NCBI GenBank assembly: GCA_910584525.1
Contig: CAJUAT010000034.1
Coordinates: 1-29,599 of the forward strand
Length of the DNA: 29,599 nt
Reading direction: 5' to 3'
DNA from: an uncultured Muribaculaceae bacterium
GTDB taxonomy: Bacteria > Bacteroidota > Bacteroidia > Bacteroidales > Muribaculaceae
Positions within the stretch are counted from its first letter, which is position 1. Every line of letters starts with the position of its first letter. Shown here in pieces: positions 6,739 through 14,871 of the stretch. The translations under genes were made by a program, and so were the position numbers. A model generated the notes under the pieces. It did not search any database. It had not been told where the DNA came from and worked only from the letters and a program-made list of their open reading frames with translations.

Positions 6739-7181
6739 AACAAATACATCACTTCATAATCATTTTGGCTTGTGTGTTCCTATCCTCGTGTGAGGAACGC
6801 ACAGGTTATTATGATTCAGATCAAAAAGAGATAATAAGTATCCTTACGGGCGTAGAATGGAAACAGACATACGAAGCCAGACCCAATTTTGAACCTACCG
6901 TATTTGAGGGAGAGGGTCGGATCTATAAGTTCAACGCCAACGGAACTGGCTCATATAAATGGGAAAATTGGAGCGACGGAACAATCACAGGTGAACCGGT
7001 TTATTTCCGATGGACTTTTACGACAGACAATTTCTCAGTCATCTATATGGATAAGTCGGAACAGTTCTGGCTAATAGACAGGCTCACGCCTTACGAATTG
7101 TCAGTGACAAGTGCTTTTCAAGACCCTGTGATTTATCCAAACACCGACAAATCCGTTTGGAGATTCGAGGCTATAAGATAG
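6735..7181 (+). CDS. Small lipoprotein
   Basis: This is a 148-residue lipoprotein with lipobox LSSC (C19), followed by the acidic EERTG. The mature part looks like one small beta-barrel or lipocalin-like domain: repeated short strands with aromatic ends (GRIYKFNANGTGSYKWENW, then YFRWTFTTDNFSVIYM) and a final VWRFEAIR. This WxW-rich pattern is common in Bacteroidetes lipocalin-like lipoproteins, but I cannot assign a family. It is coupled by ATGA to the preceding lipoprotein and lies 10 bp upstream of the GLPGLI gene. Confidence 0.72.
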   Translation: MKQIHHFIIILACVFLSSCEERTGYYDSDQKEIISILTGVEWKQTYEARPNFEPTVFEGEGRIYKFNANGTGSYKWENWSDGTITGEPVYFRWTFTTDNFSVIYMDKSEQFWLIDRLTPYELSVTSAFQDPVIYPNTDKSVWRFEAIR

Positions 7182-7191
7182 AAGCATTCCT

Positions 7192-8061
7192 ATGAGACAT
7201 CGAATCATCATATCAATATTCTGTGCCATCTTGATGGTATCAAGCTCCTTTGCCAAGAAAAGGCCCGACTGTCCTCGTGCCGAAATCAAGGTGAGTTACA
7301 ACTATCATAATAAGTTCTTGCGCGGCAGTGACGGCGTGGTCGATAAAAACACTCCGTTCATTCTGCTTGCCAACAACAGTCAGAGTAAATTCTATTGTCC
7401 AAGTACAGAGTATCGGGATTCACTGCTCTCCACACCTTCGGGGCGAGCAAAGGAAAGACAGATGTTTGATGCCGCAGCCGCGGCATATGTGCAAAACCGG
7501 GATCGTAGCGCTATGGACGGTGTGGTCTATCACTCGCGCTTATATGTATTAAAGGATTTCGCCAAAGCCGTTTCCACCACCTATGATCAGGCAGGCATGG
7601 GTGAATGCGGTTATTATGATGAACCTTTCTCTGAAATTGAGTGGGTAATAGCTGAGGGCAATATAAAACAAATTCTGGGCTATCAATGCGTTATGGCAAC
7701 TACGGACTATCACGGAAGGCAATGGACTATATGGTTCACTCCGGAAGTCCCGGTGCAAGACGGCCCTTGGAAGTTTTGCGGATTGCCGGGGCTTATTATG
7801 GAAGCAAGCGAACCATCCGGACAACATAGCTTTATTGCCACCGGAATCGAGTCAAGCTCTCACCCCATATTCCCGATATTCAGTTCAGAGTATGAGAGGA
7901 TGAGCAGACTTGATATGCTTCGTGCCCTGAGGCATTACAAGGAAAACAGCAACGCGATGTTCAAGGCCGCAACCGGATATGAACTTGGCGGTGGAATAGA
8001 CGCTCCGGTAACTGAAGAAAGCCGTAAATACGACTTTCTTGAAACGGATTACCACGAATGA
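7192..8061 (+). CDS. GLPGLI family protein, copy 1
   Basis: This 289-residue exported protein has a signal peptide over about the first 21 residues (IIISIFCAILMVSSSFA). The family signature GLPGLI is at 197-202, preceded by the conserved WFTPEVPVQDGPWKF and, earlier, LGYQC and DYHGRQW. GLPGLI proteins are a Bacteroidetes family of unknown function often next to outer-membrane barrel proteins. Here the stop overlaps the start of the 859-residue barrel gene as ATGA (8058-8061), so the two are surely co-translated. The ending FLETDYHE matches the ETDY end of the two other copies in this operon. Confidence 0.88.
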   Translation: MRHRIIISIFCAILMVSSSFAKKRPDCPRAEIKVSYNYHNKFLRGSDGVVDKNTPFILLANNSQSKFYCPSTEYRDSLLSTPSGRAKERQMFDAAAAAYVQNRDRSAMDGVVYHSRLYVLKDFAKAVSTTYDQAGMGECGYYDEPFSEIEWVIAEGNIKQILGYQCVMATTDYHGRQWTIWFTPEVPVQDGPWKFCGLPGLIMEASEPSGQHSFIATGIESSSHPIFPIFSSEYERMSRLDMLRALRHYKENSNAMFKAATGYELGGGIDAPVTEESRKYDFLETDYHE

Positions 8062-10637
8062 AACGCCTTATCTCATATATAATATGTCTTATTGTCGCGA
8101 TAGGGGCTGCGGCGCAGGTCGATGTGAGGGGCACGGTGATTGACAAGGAGGCGAATGAGCCGGTTGCCGGCGCGTCGGTCATCGTCAAGGGCTCCGACGG
8201 CAAGATAAAGAAATTCGCCTCGTCGAAGGCCGACGGAAAGTTTGCAATGTCGGTGCCGACCGTGGCCGGATGTCGTCTGGAGGTGTCGATGATGAGCTAT
8301 GCCAAGCAGTCGATACCGCTCGACAGCGTGACCTTTCCGCTTACCGTATATCTCGAACCGGGCAGCATCCAGCTCAAGGAAGTGGCGGTCAAGGCTGACC
8401 GCATCCGCGAACAGGGCGACACGATAACATACAATGTCGGCAGCTTCGCCCAGCAGCAGGACCGCTCCATCGGCGATGTGCTGAAGCGTATGCCCGGAAT
8501 CGACGTGGCCAAGAGCGGCAAGATACAATACCAAGGGGAGGACATAAACAAATTCTATATCGAAGGCTCCGATCTTCTCGGCGGCAAATACGGCATTGCC
8601 ACAAACGGTATAAGCCATGATGATGTTGGTGCTGTCGAAGTGATGGAGAACCATCAGCCTATGCAGGTGCTGTCGGGTATAGCCTTTTCCGACAAAGCCG
8701 CCATAAACCTAAAATTGAAAAACAAGGCCAAAGCCACATGGACTTTCCACGGCGACGCCGGAGGCGGCTACTCGTGGCAGCCTGATGGAGCGGTATGGGA
8801 CGGAGAACTCTTCGCAATGGCGGTGATGCCGGGATTCCAAAACATCACCACCCTCCGCACAAACAACACCGGCGAGAACCTTTCATCGTCGAGCACCGAC
8901 TTCTTCGCCGACCGACGTCAGACAGGACAGAGCCGTTATGTAGGTGTCGGATTGCCCGGTGTCCCGTCATTGAGCGACAAACGGACACGGTTCAACCGCT
9001 CGTTCCTTGTATCCACCAACAGCCTGTGGAAATTCGGGCGCGGCGAGTTCAAGGCAAACATCGACTATTCCTTCAGCCGTGTTACAGCCGATGCCGCAAA
9101 TATCACGACATATTTTCTTGACAGCGGCAACCGCGTCATAACAGAGAACCGAAGCGGCACGGAACATGAACACTCGCTCAGCGGCAAGTTCATCTATGAG
9201 CTGAACCAAAAGACTGCGTTCATCAACAACACCCTCCGCACAAACATCGACTGGGATGACGTCAGTCTCACCACAACAGGCTCCATTCCGAACAGCCAGT
9301 CTGCAAACCTCCCCGACTATTATGTCAGCAACAATTTCAAGATCATCAAACGTTTCAAGGGCAAGCACCTTGTCACGTTTCAGAGCGTGAACGAATGGGA
9401 ATCGCTGCCCCAGACACTGAATCTCGACATGAACGGCGAGGGTTTCCGCCAGCATATATCCGATCATGCTTTCTATACCCACGAGAGCGCGGCCTACGCT
9501 TTCAACATCAAGGGGATAACCCTCAGTCTTGAAGGGGGAATAAAGGGTTATCTGCGATCGATGGACTCGCAGCTGCCCGACATCCCGGAGGAATTGCCCG
9601 GATTAACGGAGAATGTGGTGAACACCAACTATTTTACAGTATATGCCAAACCGAAATTTGAATACTGGGTACGCCGAGTAAACCTCTCGCTCAACCTGCC
9701 CGTAAGCTACGCGCACTATACATTCGACAAGGCGATAGCCGACCATGACGAGGTGTATTTCTCCCCCTCGCTAAGCATCAACTGGAAGCCCAACAACAGA
9801 TTCTCCGGAACCTTGCGCGGCGGTCTCGGACGCTCTCCGATGAATCTCAACCTGATTCATCCGGGTCTGATAATGACCAACTACCGCACGCTGAAAGCCG
9901 GAACGGAGCAGTTCTACAACTCCTCTTCGCAGAACGTCTCGGCAAGCGTCAGCTACAAGCACACACGCCACGGCCTGTTTGCCAACGGCATGGTGATGCA
10001 CTCGTGGACGCACGTGCCCTACACTATGGCGCAGCAGCTCTATGGCGATTATGTTGTTTACAGCTATGCCGATGCCAATAATGACAGCAAAATGCTTATG
10101 GCTATGGGCAACATAGGCAAGACCCTTGACTTCATGCGAGGCAGCTGCAACGTCAACAGCTCTTTCAGCCGCAACGAATCACAGCTGTTCTCTCAGTCGC
10201 GGGCAGTCAACTCTGTAAGCACCGGCTGGAGCGTGGGCGGCAAGATCAGCGGCAACCCCTGCCGCTGGTTCAGCTTCGATTACCGCATAGACTATTCCGA
10301 CAGCCGCCTGACTATGAATGGCCTGAGCGAGTCGTGGCTATCGACGATGGAGAACGAGCTGAGCCTGACATTCATCCCCCACCGCAAATGGCAGTGGACC
10401 GTCAGCGGCGAGCATTACCGCAACGAGCTGACCGAACACAACTACAAGAACGTGGTGATGCTCGACACAAAGCTCACCTACCAGCTCAACAAACGTATCG
10501 AGTTTGCCGCCTCGCTGACCAACATTCTCGACAAGCGCAGCTACAACTACACAACCTACTCGGAACTCTCCTCCTTCGAGAGCCAACGACAGCTCCGAGG
10601 CCGACAGTTCCTCTTTTCGATAACACTCAGGAAATAA
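8058..10637 (+). CDS. CarboxypepD_reg/plug/beta-barrel outer-membrane protein (TonB-receptor-like)
   Basis: This 859-residue outer-membrane protein has a signal peptide ending near AIGAAAQ (about residue 20). A carboxypeptidase regulatory-like beta-sandwich follows at about 22-98 (VRGTVIDKEANEPVAGASV). Next is a plug-like region at about 108-215 (VLKRMPGIDVAKSGKIQYQG, FYIEGSDLLGG, VEVMENHQP). The rest is a long beta-barrel that closes with FLFSITLRK. This is the arrangement of the large TonB-receptor-like proteins paired with GLPGLI proteins, as here. It looks more GC-rich than its neighbours. The substrate, and whether it is energised by TonB, cannot be told. It is the likely core of the cargo system. 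Confidence 0.88.
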   Translation: MKRLISYIICLIVAIGAAAQVDVRGTVIDKEANEPVAGASVIVKGSDGKIKKFASSKADGKFAMSVPTVAGCRLEVSMMSYAKQSIPLDSVTFPLTVYLEPGSIQLKEVAVKADRIREQGDTITYNVGSFAQQQDRSIGDVLKRMPGIDVAKSGKIQYQGEDINKFYIEGSDLLGGKYGIATNGISHDDVGAVEVMENHQPMQVLSGIAFSDKAAINLKLKNKAKATWTFHGDAGGGYSWQPDGAVWDGELFAMAVMPGFQNITTLRTNNTGENLSSSSTDFFADRRQTGQSRYVGVGLPGVPSLSDKRTRFNRSFLVSTNSLWKFGRGEFKANIDYSFSRVTADAANITTYFLDSGNRVITENRSGTEHEHSLSGKFIYELNQKTAFINNTLRTNIDWDDVSLTTTGSIPNSQSANLPDYYVSNNFKIIKRFKGKHLVTFQSVNEWESLPQTLNLDMNGEGFRQHISDHAFYTHESAAYAFNIKGITLSLEGGIKGYLRSMDSQLPDIPEELPGLTENVVNTNYFTVYAKPKFEYWVRRVNLSLNLPVSYAHYTFDKAIADHDEVYFSPSLSINWKPNNRFSGTLRGGLGRSPMNLNLIHPGLIMTNYRTLKAGTEQFYNSSSQNVSASVSYKHTRHGLFANGMVMHSWTHVPYTMAQQLYGDYVVYSYADANNDSKMLMAMGNIGKTLDFMRGSCNVNSSFSRNESQLFSQSRAVNSVSTGWSVGGKISGNPCRWFSFDYRIDYSDSRLTMNGLSESWLSTMENELSLTFIPHRKWQWTVSGEHYRNELTEHNYKNVVMLDTKLTYQLNKRIEFAASLTNILDKRSYNYTTYSELSSFESQRQLRGRQFLFSITLRK

Positions 10638-10659
10638 CCGTAATAACAAAATCACAGAC

Positions 10660-10767
10660 ATGAATCCATTGATATTTCTACCACTTCTCGGAACAATTGC
10701 CGGAACTATAATCGGCATCCGGGCACATAGGAACTACAAACAAAGAAAAGAAAGCCAAAGAAAATGA
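10660..10767 (+). CDS. 35-residue membrane microprotein coupled to GLPGLI copy 2
   Basis: A short ORF opens with ATG at 10660, 22 bp after the barrel gene, and ends in TGA within an ATGA overlap with the next start (10764-10767). The product has one hydrophobic segment (residues about 3-21, LIFLPLLGTIAGTIIGI) followed by a strongly basic tail (RNYKQRKESQRK), the pattern of a small inner-membrane protein with a cytoplasmic tail. The exact start/stop overlap, identical in type to three others in this operon, argues that it is translated. No homologue is known to me, and translation for coupling alone is also possible. Confidence 0.6.
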   Translation: MNPLIFLPLLGTIAGTIIGIRAHRNYKQRKESQRK

Positions 10768-11591
10768 AAAAGATAATTGCATTCCTCTTAGCGTGTCCTA
10801 TGGCGATAGCAACAAGCGCACAGCAGAAAGCCGACATAGAGGTCAGCTATTCTGAGATTTCTTTCTTTGAGAACGGCAAGGAGCGAGGCAACAAATACCA
10901 TCTTGTTGCAAATGTCGGTCAGTCAAAATTCTTCAATCCCCGTTCAGAGGAGATTGACTCGCTGAAATCCACACCCGAGGATCTTGCCAACTTCAAAAAG
11001 ACACAGGAGGCTGTGTTGCAGGCTATGATCGCTCAAGGTGCGATAGATGTGAACAAACTGCCACGCAAGAAGGAGACATTGTATGTTGTGAAATCGGCAG
11101 CCGATTCTACAATTACGGTTTATGATATGATAGGCGCTGACGAACCGGTGTATTATACAGAGCCGTATGATGAGATGATATGGGAAGTTGGCGACAGCAC
11201 CAAAAACATACTTGGCTACGAGTGCATACAGGCTGAGACGGATTATCACGGAAGGCATTGGACTGCGTGGTTCACACCTGAGATTCCGGTTCAGGACGGT
11301 CCGTGGAAATTTCATGGGCTTCCGGGATTGATTCTGGAAGCCATGACCGGAGAAGGACGGCATGGGTATGTAGCCGACGGAATTGAGAAATCCCAAAGAG
11401 TTATAACCGACGTGTATGGCGCGGACAAATATGAAAAGCGGGACCGCAAGGCGATTCTACGAGCTATGAGAGCTATGCGCGACAATCCGATGGGACATCT
11501 CGCCGCCAAAGGTATCAATGTGCAGATCTCACCGGAAAACCAGACCAAGAAATCAGAAAGCGGAGATTTTATAGAGACCGATTACCGATAA
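10764..11591 (+). CDS. GLPGLI family protein, copy 2
   Basis: This 275-residue exported protein has a signal peptide over about residues 1-19 (AFLLACPMAIATSA). The body follows copy 1 and copy 3 closely: ADIEVSYSEI, QSKFFNPRSEEIDSLKSTPE, LGYEC, DYHGRHWTAWFTPEIPVQDG, with GLPGLI at 185-190 and a final FIETDYR. The signal-peptide end AQQKA and the ADIEVSY start match copy 3 best, so those two probably arose by a duplication. It is co-translated with the upstream microprotein and lies 9 bp upstream of the SUMF1 gene. Confidence 0.88.
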   Translation: MKKIIAFLLACPMAIATSAQQKADIEVSYSEISFFENGKERGNKYHLVANVGQSKFFNPRSEEIDSLKSTPEDLANFKKTQEAVLQAMIAQGAIDVNKLPRKKETLYVVKSAADSTITVYDMIGADEPVYYTEPYDEMIWEVGDSTKNILGYECIQAETDYHGRHWTAWFTPEIPVQDGPWKFHGLPGLILEAMTGEGRHGYVADGIEKSQRVITDVYGADKYEKRDRKAILRAMRAMRDNPMGHLAAKGINVQISPENQTKKSESGDFIETDYR

Positions 11592-11600
11592 TTGAACGCC

Positions 11601-12347
11601 ATGAGATTCTTAACACTGATAACTCTCGCGGTCCTTATGACTTCCAATTCACCTGTCAGCAGGGCAAAGGAACCGACAACCATTCCGGAAATAGAAATGG
11701 TTGAGGTAAAAGGTGGTACTTTCGTCATGGGGCTTGACGAAAGCGAGGCGGAACATTCATACGAGACTCCCAGGCATCAGGTAACACTTTCTGACTTCCG
11801 TATAGGAAAGTATGAAGTGACGCAGGATCTATGGAAAGCTGTGATGGGCGACAACCCCAGCTCTTCCAAAGGAGACCGGCTTCCCGTTGAGTCGGTATCT
11901 TGGAATGACATTCAGATATTCATAAAGAAATTGAATAAAATGACAGGCAGGAATTACCGTCTTCCGACCGAGGCTGAATGGGAATTTGCAGCAAAGGGCG
12001 GCAATCTATCCAAGGGGTATGCTTTTATCGGAGGCAATGAAATAGATAAGACAGCGTGGCATTCTCACAATGCAGATAAACATACACATAAAGTCGGGTT
12101 ATTGAATCCGAATGAGCTGGGCATATATGATATGGGCGGCAATATATCGGAATGGGTACAGGACTGGTATGGGCATTACTCAGAGAAGCCGCAAAAGAAT
12201 CCCCGGGGAGCAAAAAAATCCAAAATTGGAAAGATATTTCGTGGAGGCAACTGTGCAATTCTCCCGGAATATAATAATCCCGGTTGTCGGTTTGTTAGCA
12301 ATCCCAGTTTTAAATCGCCATATATGGGATTCAGATTGGCCGAATAA
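11601..12347 (+). CDS. Exported SUMF1 (formylglycine-generating-enzyme-like) domain protein
   Basis: The frame can be read from TTG at 11592, but ATG at 11601 starts directly with a signal peptide (RFLTLITLAVLMTSNSP) and is preferred, giving 248 residues. The rest is one SUMF1 domain: VEVKGGTFVMG, FRIGKYEVTQDLWKAVMG, LPVESVSWND, YRLPTEAEWEFAAKGG, NELGIYDMGGNISEWVQDW, IFRGGN, and final MGFRLAE. Most exported SUMF1 proteins are not sulfatase activators. Two cysteines sit near the usual active-site strand (RGGNC and GCRF), but no sulfatase is nearby. A scaffold or unknown modifying role on envelope proteins is as likely as catalysis. It belongs to the cargo operon. Confidence 0.85.
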   Translation: MRFLTLITLAVLMTSNSPVSRAKEPTTIPEIEMVEVKGGTFVMGLDESEAEHSYETPRHQVTLSDFRIGKYEVTQDLWKAVMGDNPSSSKGDRLPVESVSWNDIQIFIKKLNKMTGRNYRLPTEAEWEFAAKGGNLSKGYAFIGGNEIDKTAWHSHNADKHTHKVGLLNPNELGIYDMGGNISEWVQDWYGHYSEKPQKNPRGAKKSKIGKIFRGGNCAILPEYNNPGCRFVSNPSFKSPYMGFRLAE

Positions 12348-12357
12348 TATAAATCAA

Positions 12358-13202
12358 ATGAAGAGAAAAGGCATAATATTATCAATGTGTCTTGTGGCGA
12401 TAGCCGCGATCGCACAGCAGAAAGCAGAAATCGAAGTCAGCTACACGGAGCATCAGCCAAATATGCGCACGGGCGAAAAGAACGGCGTAACTCATCAATA
12501 TATATTGCTTGCAGGTGGTGAGGATTCCAAATTCTTCTCACCGAGAACAGAATATATCGACTCACTCAACTCCACTCCTGAGGGAAAAGCAAAATATCAG
12601 GAAATGACACGTTCTGCGTATCTTGGCGGAAAAATGGACGATATTCCACGAGCCGATGGAAGCTACTATGTAGTAAAAAACGCCACGGACAATAAGTACA
12701 CTTGTTACGACACGGCGGGAACGGAGAAGTTCTATTATGAAGAAGAAATTCCACAACCAAAATGGGAAGTCAGAGACTCGACTAAAACCATTCTCGGCTA
12801 TGAGTGTTTCGTTGCAACGGCTGATTTTCATGGCCGCAAATGGTCTGTATGGTTCACACCCGAAATACCTGTTGTCGCGGGCCCGTGGAAACTACAGGGA
12901 GTTCCCGGACTGATCCTTGAGGCCGCTACTGAAGATGGACTATATAGCTTCGTGGCTGACGGCATCCAACAGCCTGACAAAAATATACACCCATCTATCT
13001 GTCCGGCGAATACGGTAAAACCGACCGAATCAAATTCCTCAAGGCCAAGCGCAGTTTCTTTGACAACCCTCTCGGCAAAATCAATGCACAGTTTAGTGGA
13101 CGAGGAGTTACCATTAGTAATGTCCGCGATAAAGATGGTCAATCCGTGGAGCGTATCTATGTCCCACGCGAAACCGTTGATTTCATCGAAACAGATTACT
13201 GA
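12358..13202 (+). pseudogene. GLPGLI family gene, copy 3, interrupted by a -1 frameshift
   Basis: It starts MKRKGIILSMCLVAIAAIAQ (signal peptide) and follows copies 1 and 2 through LGYEC, DFHGRKWSVWFTPEIP and the variant signature GVPGLI (181-186). At codon 207 the run of five A (12979-12983) breaks the frame. The homologous tail continues in another frame as YTPIYLSGEYGKTDRIKF and ends FIETDY at TGA 13200-13202, the same ETDY end as the other copies. One extra A would restore a 281-residue protein. The site CAAAAAT is not a canonical slippery heptamer, so a 1-nt deletion or a sequencing error is likelier than programmed frameshifting. In the unshifted frame there is no stop, so a chimeric ORF runs to 13629. 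Confidence 0.75.
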
Positions 13203-13227
13203 TCAAAACGATTCAAAGATAAACTTC

Positions 13228-13629
13228 ATGGCTCGATTTAGCTGTATCGTAATAATGTTTGTGACTCTTTGCGGCTGCTCCACCAGACGACTTGCCAACG
13301 GCTGGTATCCTGTTGCGGACACTCCTGACAACCATATTGAAGGAAAAGCTATTGTGACTGTCAAGGATTTTGATACAACAAGGCTTGATACCGTGTCATA
13401 TCCCGATGTCGCTTTCATCGAGGGTCGGCTGAAAGTTGACAAAGTGCCTGTCTGGGCCAAGGCCACAGAGGACCGAATCGGCAAGCGCAACGGGTTTGTA
13501 TTCAAGGATTCTGTTGTCATGGCACCGTCTGTAAACTGCCGGATAGAAAGCGGTTGCTTCACAATCAACAGTGAGGATAAAAATCTCATTCTTGAAATAT
13601 ATAATTCACTTAATAATAAAGCTAAATAA
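13228..13629 (+). CDS. Lipoprotein with a SecD P1-head-like fold
   Basis: This is a 133-residue lipoprotein with ATG at 13228 and lipobox LCGC (C17). The cysteine is followed by STRR, which is basic, so unlike its neighbours it probably faces the periplasm. Residues about 85-118 (EDRIGKRNGFVFKDSVVMAP, then SVNCRIESGCFTI) resemble the head part of the SecD/SecDF P1 domain, where a strand-turn-strand with Gly-Lys, Asp and Ala-Pro-x-Val is followed by I-x-x-G-x-x-x-I. That family can occur as stand-alone lipoproteins. It is not a translocase by itself; the resemblance is of fold. It shares its reading frame with the frameshifted upstream gene. Confidence 0.68.
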   Translation: MARFSCIVIMFVTLCGCSTRRLANGWYPVADTPDNHIEGKAIVTVKDFDTTRLDTVSYPDVAFIEGRLKVDKVPVWAKATEDRIGKRNGFVFKDSVVMAPSVNCRIESGCFTINSEDKNLILEIYNSLNNKAK

Positions 13630-13635
13630 TCTTCT

Positions 13636-14820
13636 ATGAATAAGCTACACACAATAATTTCACTTGTTGCCTGCTTAATCCTGTCGGGTTGCAGCAATGA
13701 TGAACCGGACCATGAAGCTGATCTCTTCTCTCTTGCCGTGCAATTGGAGGGTGAGGGCGAATTGGCAATGGGTATTCACGACTGCGAAATCACTGTGCCG
13801 GGTAATCAACAATACATAAGCATCGATATCATTGGTGACTATGACTATTTTAGAGTCACGGCTGTCCCAGACATAGGAATGGTGACATCCGGAGACAAAC
13901 AAATAAAAATCCTGCTCACAAATAATCTTGGAGAAACTTCGCAGACCGGAATCCTTGAATTTACAGTCTATAAAGGAAAGGGCTGGAACAAGGGGGCTGT
14001 CACAATTACCCAAAGACCTCTTTCTTCTGCTGACCCGGATGAACCCGAAGGAGTTCCAGACAAATATCGTTTCAAACTCGCCTATGCAGGTTTCACACCT
14101 ATTATGAATGACAATATCCATGTTCCGGCGCCTTTTGACAATATATCATTCCAGATATTGGATTATCTTGACAGGTTCAGCCCAATGGGATTTCCAGAAT
14201 TTGTTGAACCGTATGATTCGATTGTATGGAGCTCCGAGGGTATGCCGAATACAGTACGCATCTATGAACGAAAATCCGGTGACAGCAGTTCTGAGGAACA
14301 TTTCACAGCCCAATGGTCATCACACTTCTTCAAAGCTGGAAGCGTGAGAAGTTATCTTAAAGGGTATCGAGAGGGTAAGGTGATATATACAGATCAGTTG
14401 AGAATTGAGACTTTCGAGCGCGATTTTCTGTGCTTCAACTGGACAACCGGAGATGTTTGTATAGCCAACCCCCATGCCAAGGGCGTATATTGTGGTCTTG
14501 ACAACAGTCGGGAGTATAGAGTGATGCCCATACGTGAGATCAACGGCACGAAATATGGTGAGATTCATGTTCGGAATCATAAAATTCTTCCAGATGATAA
14601 GTTCTTGTCTATATCAAGAGATGTTCTAATCCAACTTATGAGGGAGAACATAGGCGATGGTAAATCAATAAAGGATAGAATTCAATCATTCAACTGTGTC
14701 CCTGAAGGTGTTGAGGGTGATCTTTTTTGGGAAAACGAAACTACAAGAATCTTGCTTCTTCACGAATTGCCTTCCGATACCGCTCTTGAAGAATATTATC
14801 TTCTTATCGAGGCTAAATGA
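13636..14820 (+). CDS. Large lipoprotein with an N-terminal Ig-like region
   Basis: This is a 394-residue lipoprotein with lipobox LSGC (C19), followed by SNDEPDHE, acidic as in surface-exported Bacteroides lipoproteins. Residues about 35-130 look like one Ig-like or BACON-like beta-sandwich (ITVPGNQQYISIDI, then TSQTGILEFTVYKGKGW and VTITQRP). A Pro/Asp-rich linker (SADPDEPEGVPD) leads to a larger domain of about 250 residues that I cannot assign. It follows the preceding lipoprotein by 6 bp, so it is in the same transcript. It may present the C-terminal domain at the cell surface next to the barrel protein. Confidence 0.72.
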   Translation: MNKLHTIISLVACLILSGCSNDEPDHEADLFSLAVQLEGEGELAMGIHDCEITVPGNQQYISIDIIGDYDYFRVTAVPDIGMVTSGDKQIKILLTNNLGETSQTGILEFTVYKGKGWNKGAVTITQRPLSSADPDEPEGVPDKYRFKLAYAGFTPIMNDNIHVPAPFDNISFQILDYLDRFSPMGFPEFVEPYDSIVWSSEGMPNTVRIYERKSGDSSSEEHFTAQWSSHFFKAGSVRSYLKGYREGKVIYTDQLRIETFERDFLCFNWTTGDVCIANPHAKGVYCGLDNSREYRVMPIREINGTKYGEIHVRNHKILPDDKFLSISRDVLIQLMRENIGDGKSIKDRIQSFNCVPEGVEGDLFWENETTRILLLHELPSDTALEEYYLLIEAK

Positions 14821-14871
14821 AAAGATTGATCTATTGCAGTTCATACCGGCCTAAATAAGAAAAGAAACAAT

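Noticed and set aside
8073..8654. Long antisense ORFs opposite the barrel gene (193 and other codons)
   Set aside because: They are shadows of a GC-rich gene with strong family similarity on the plus strand and show no domain.
12112..12357. Plus-strand ORF start at 12112 that would extend the GLPGLI copy 3 frame upstream
   Set aside because: It overlaps the SUMF1 gene in another frame. The real start is ATG 12358, which begins with a clean signal peptide.
12979..12983. Programmed -1 frameshifting at the A tract of GLPGLI copy 3
   Set aside because: The context CAAAAAT is not a canonical X-XXY-YYZ heptamer and no clear downstream stimulatory structure was seen. A 1-nt deletion or sequencing error explains it better, though it is not excluded.
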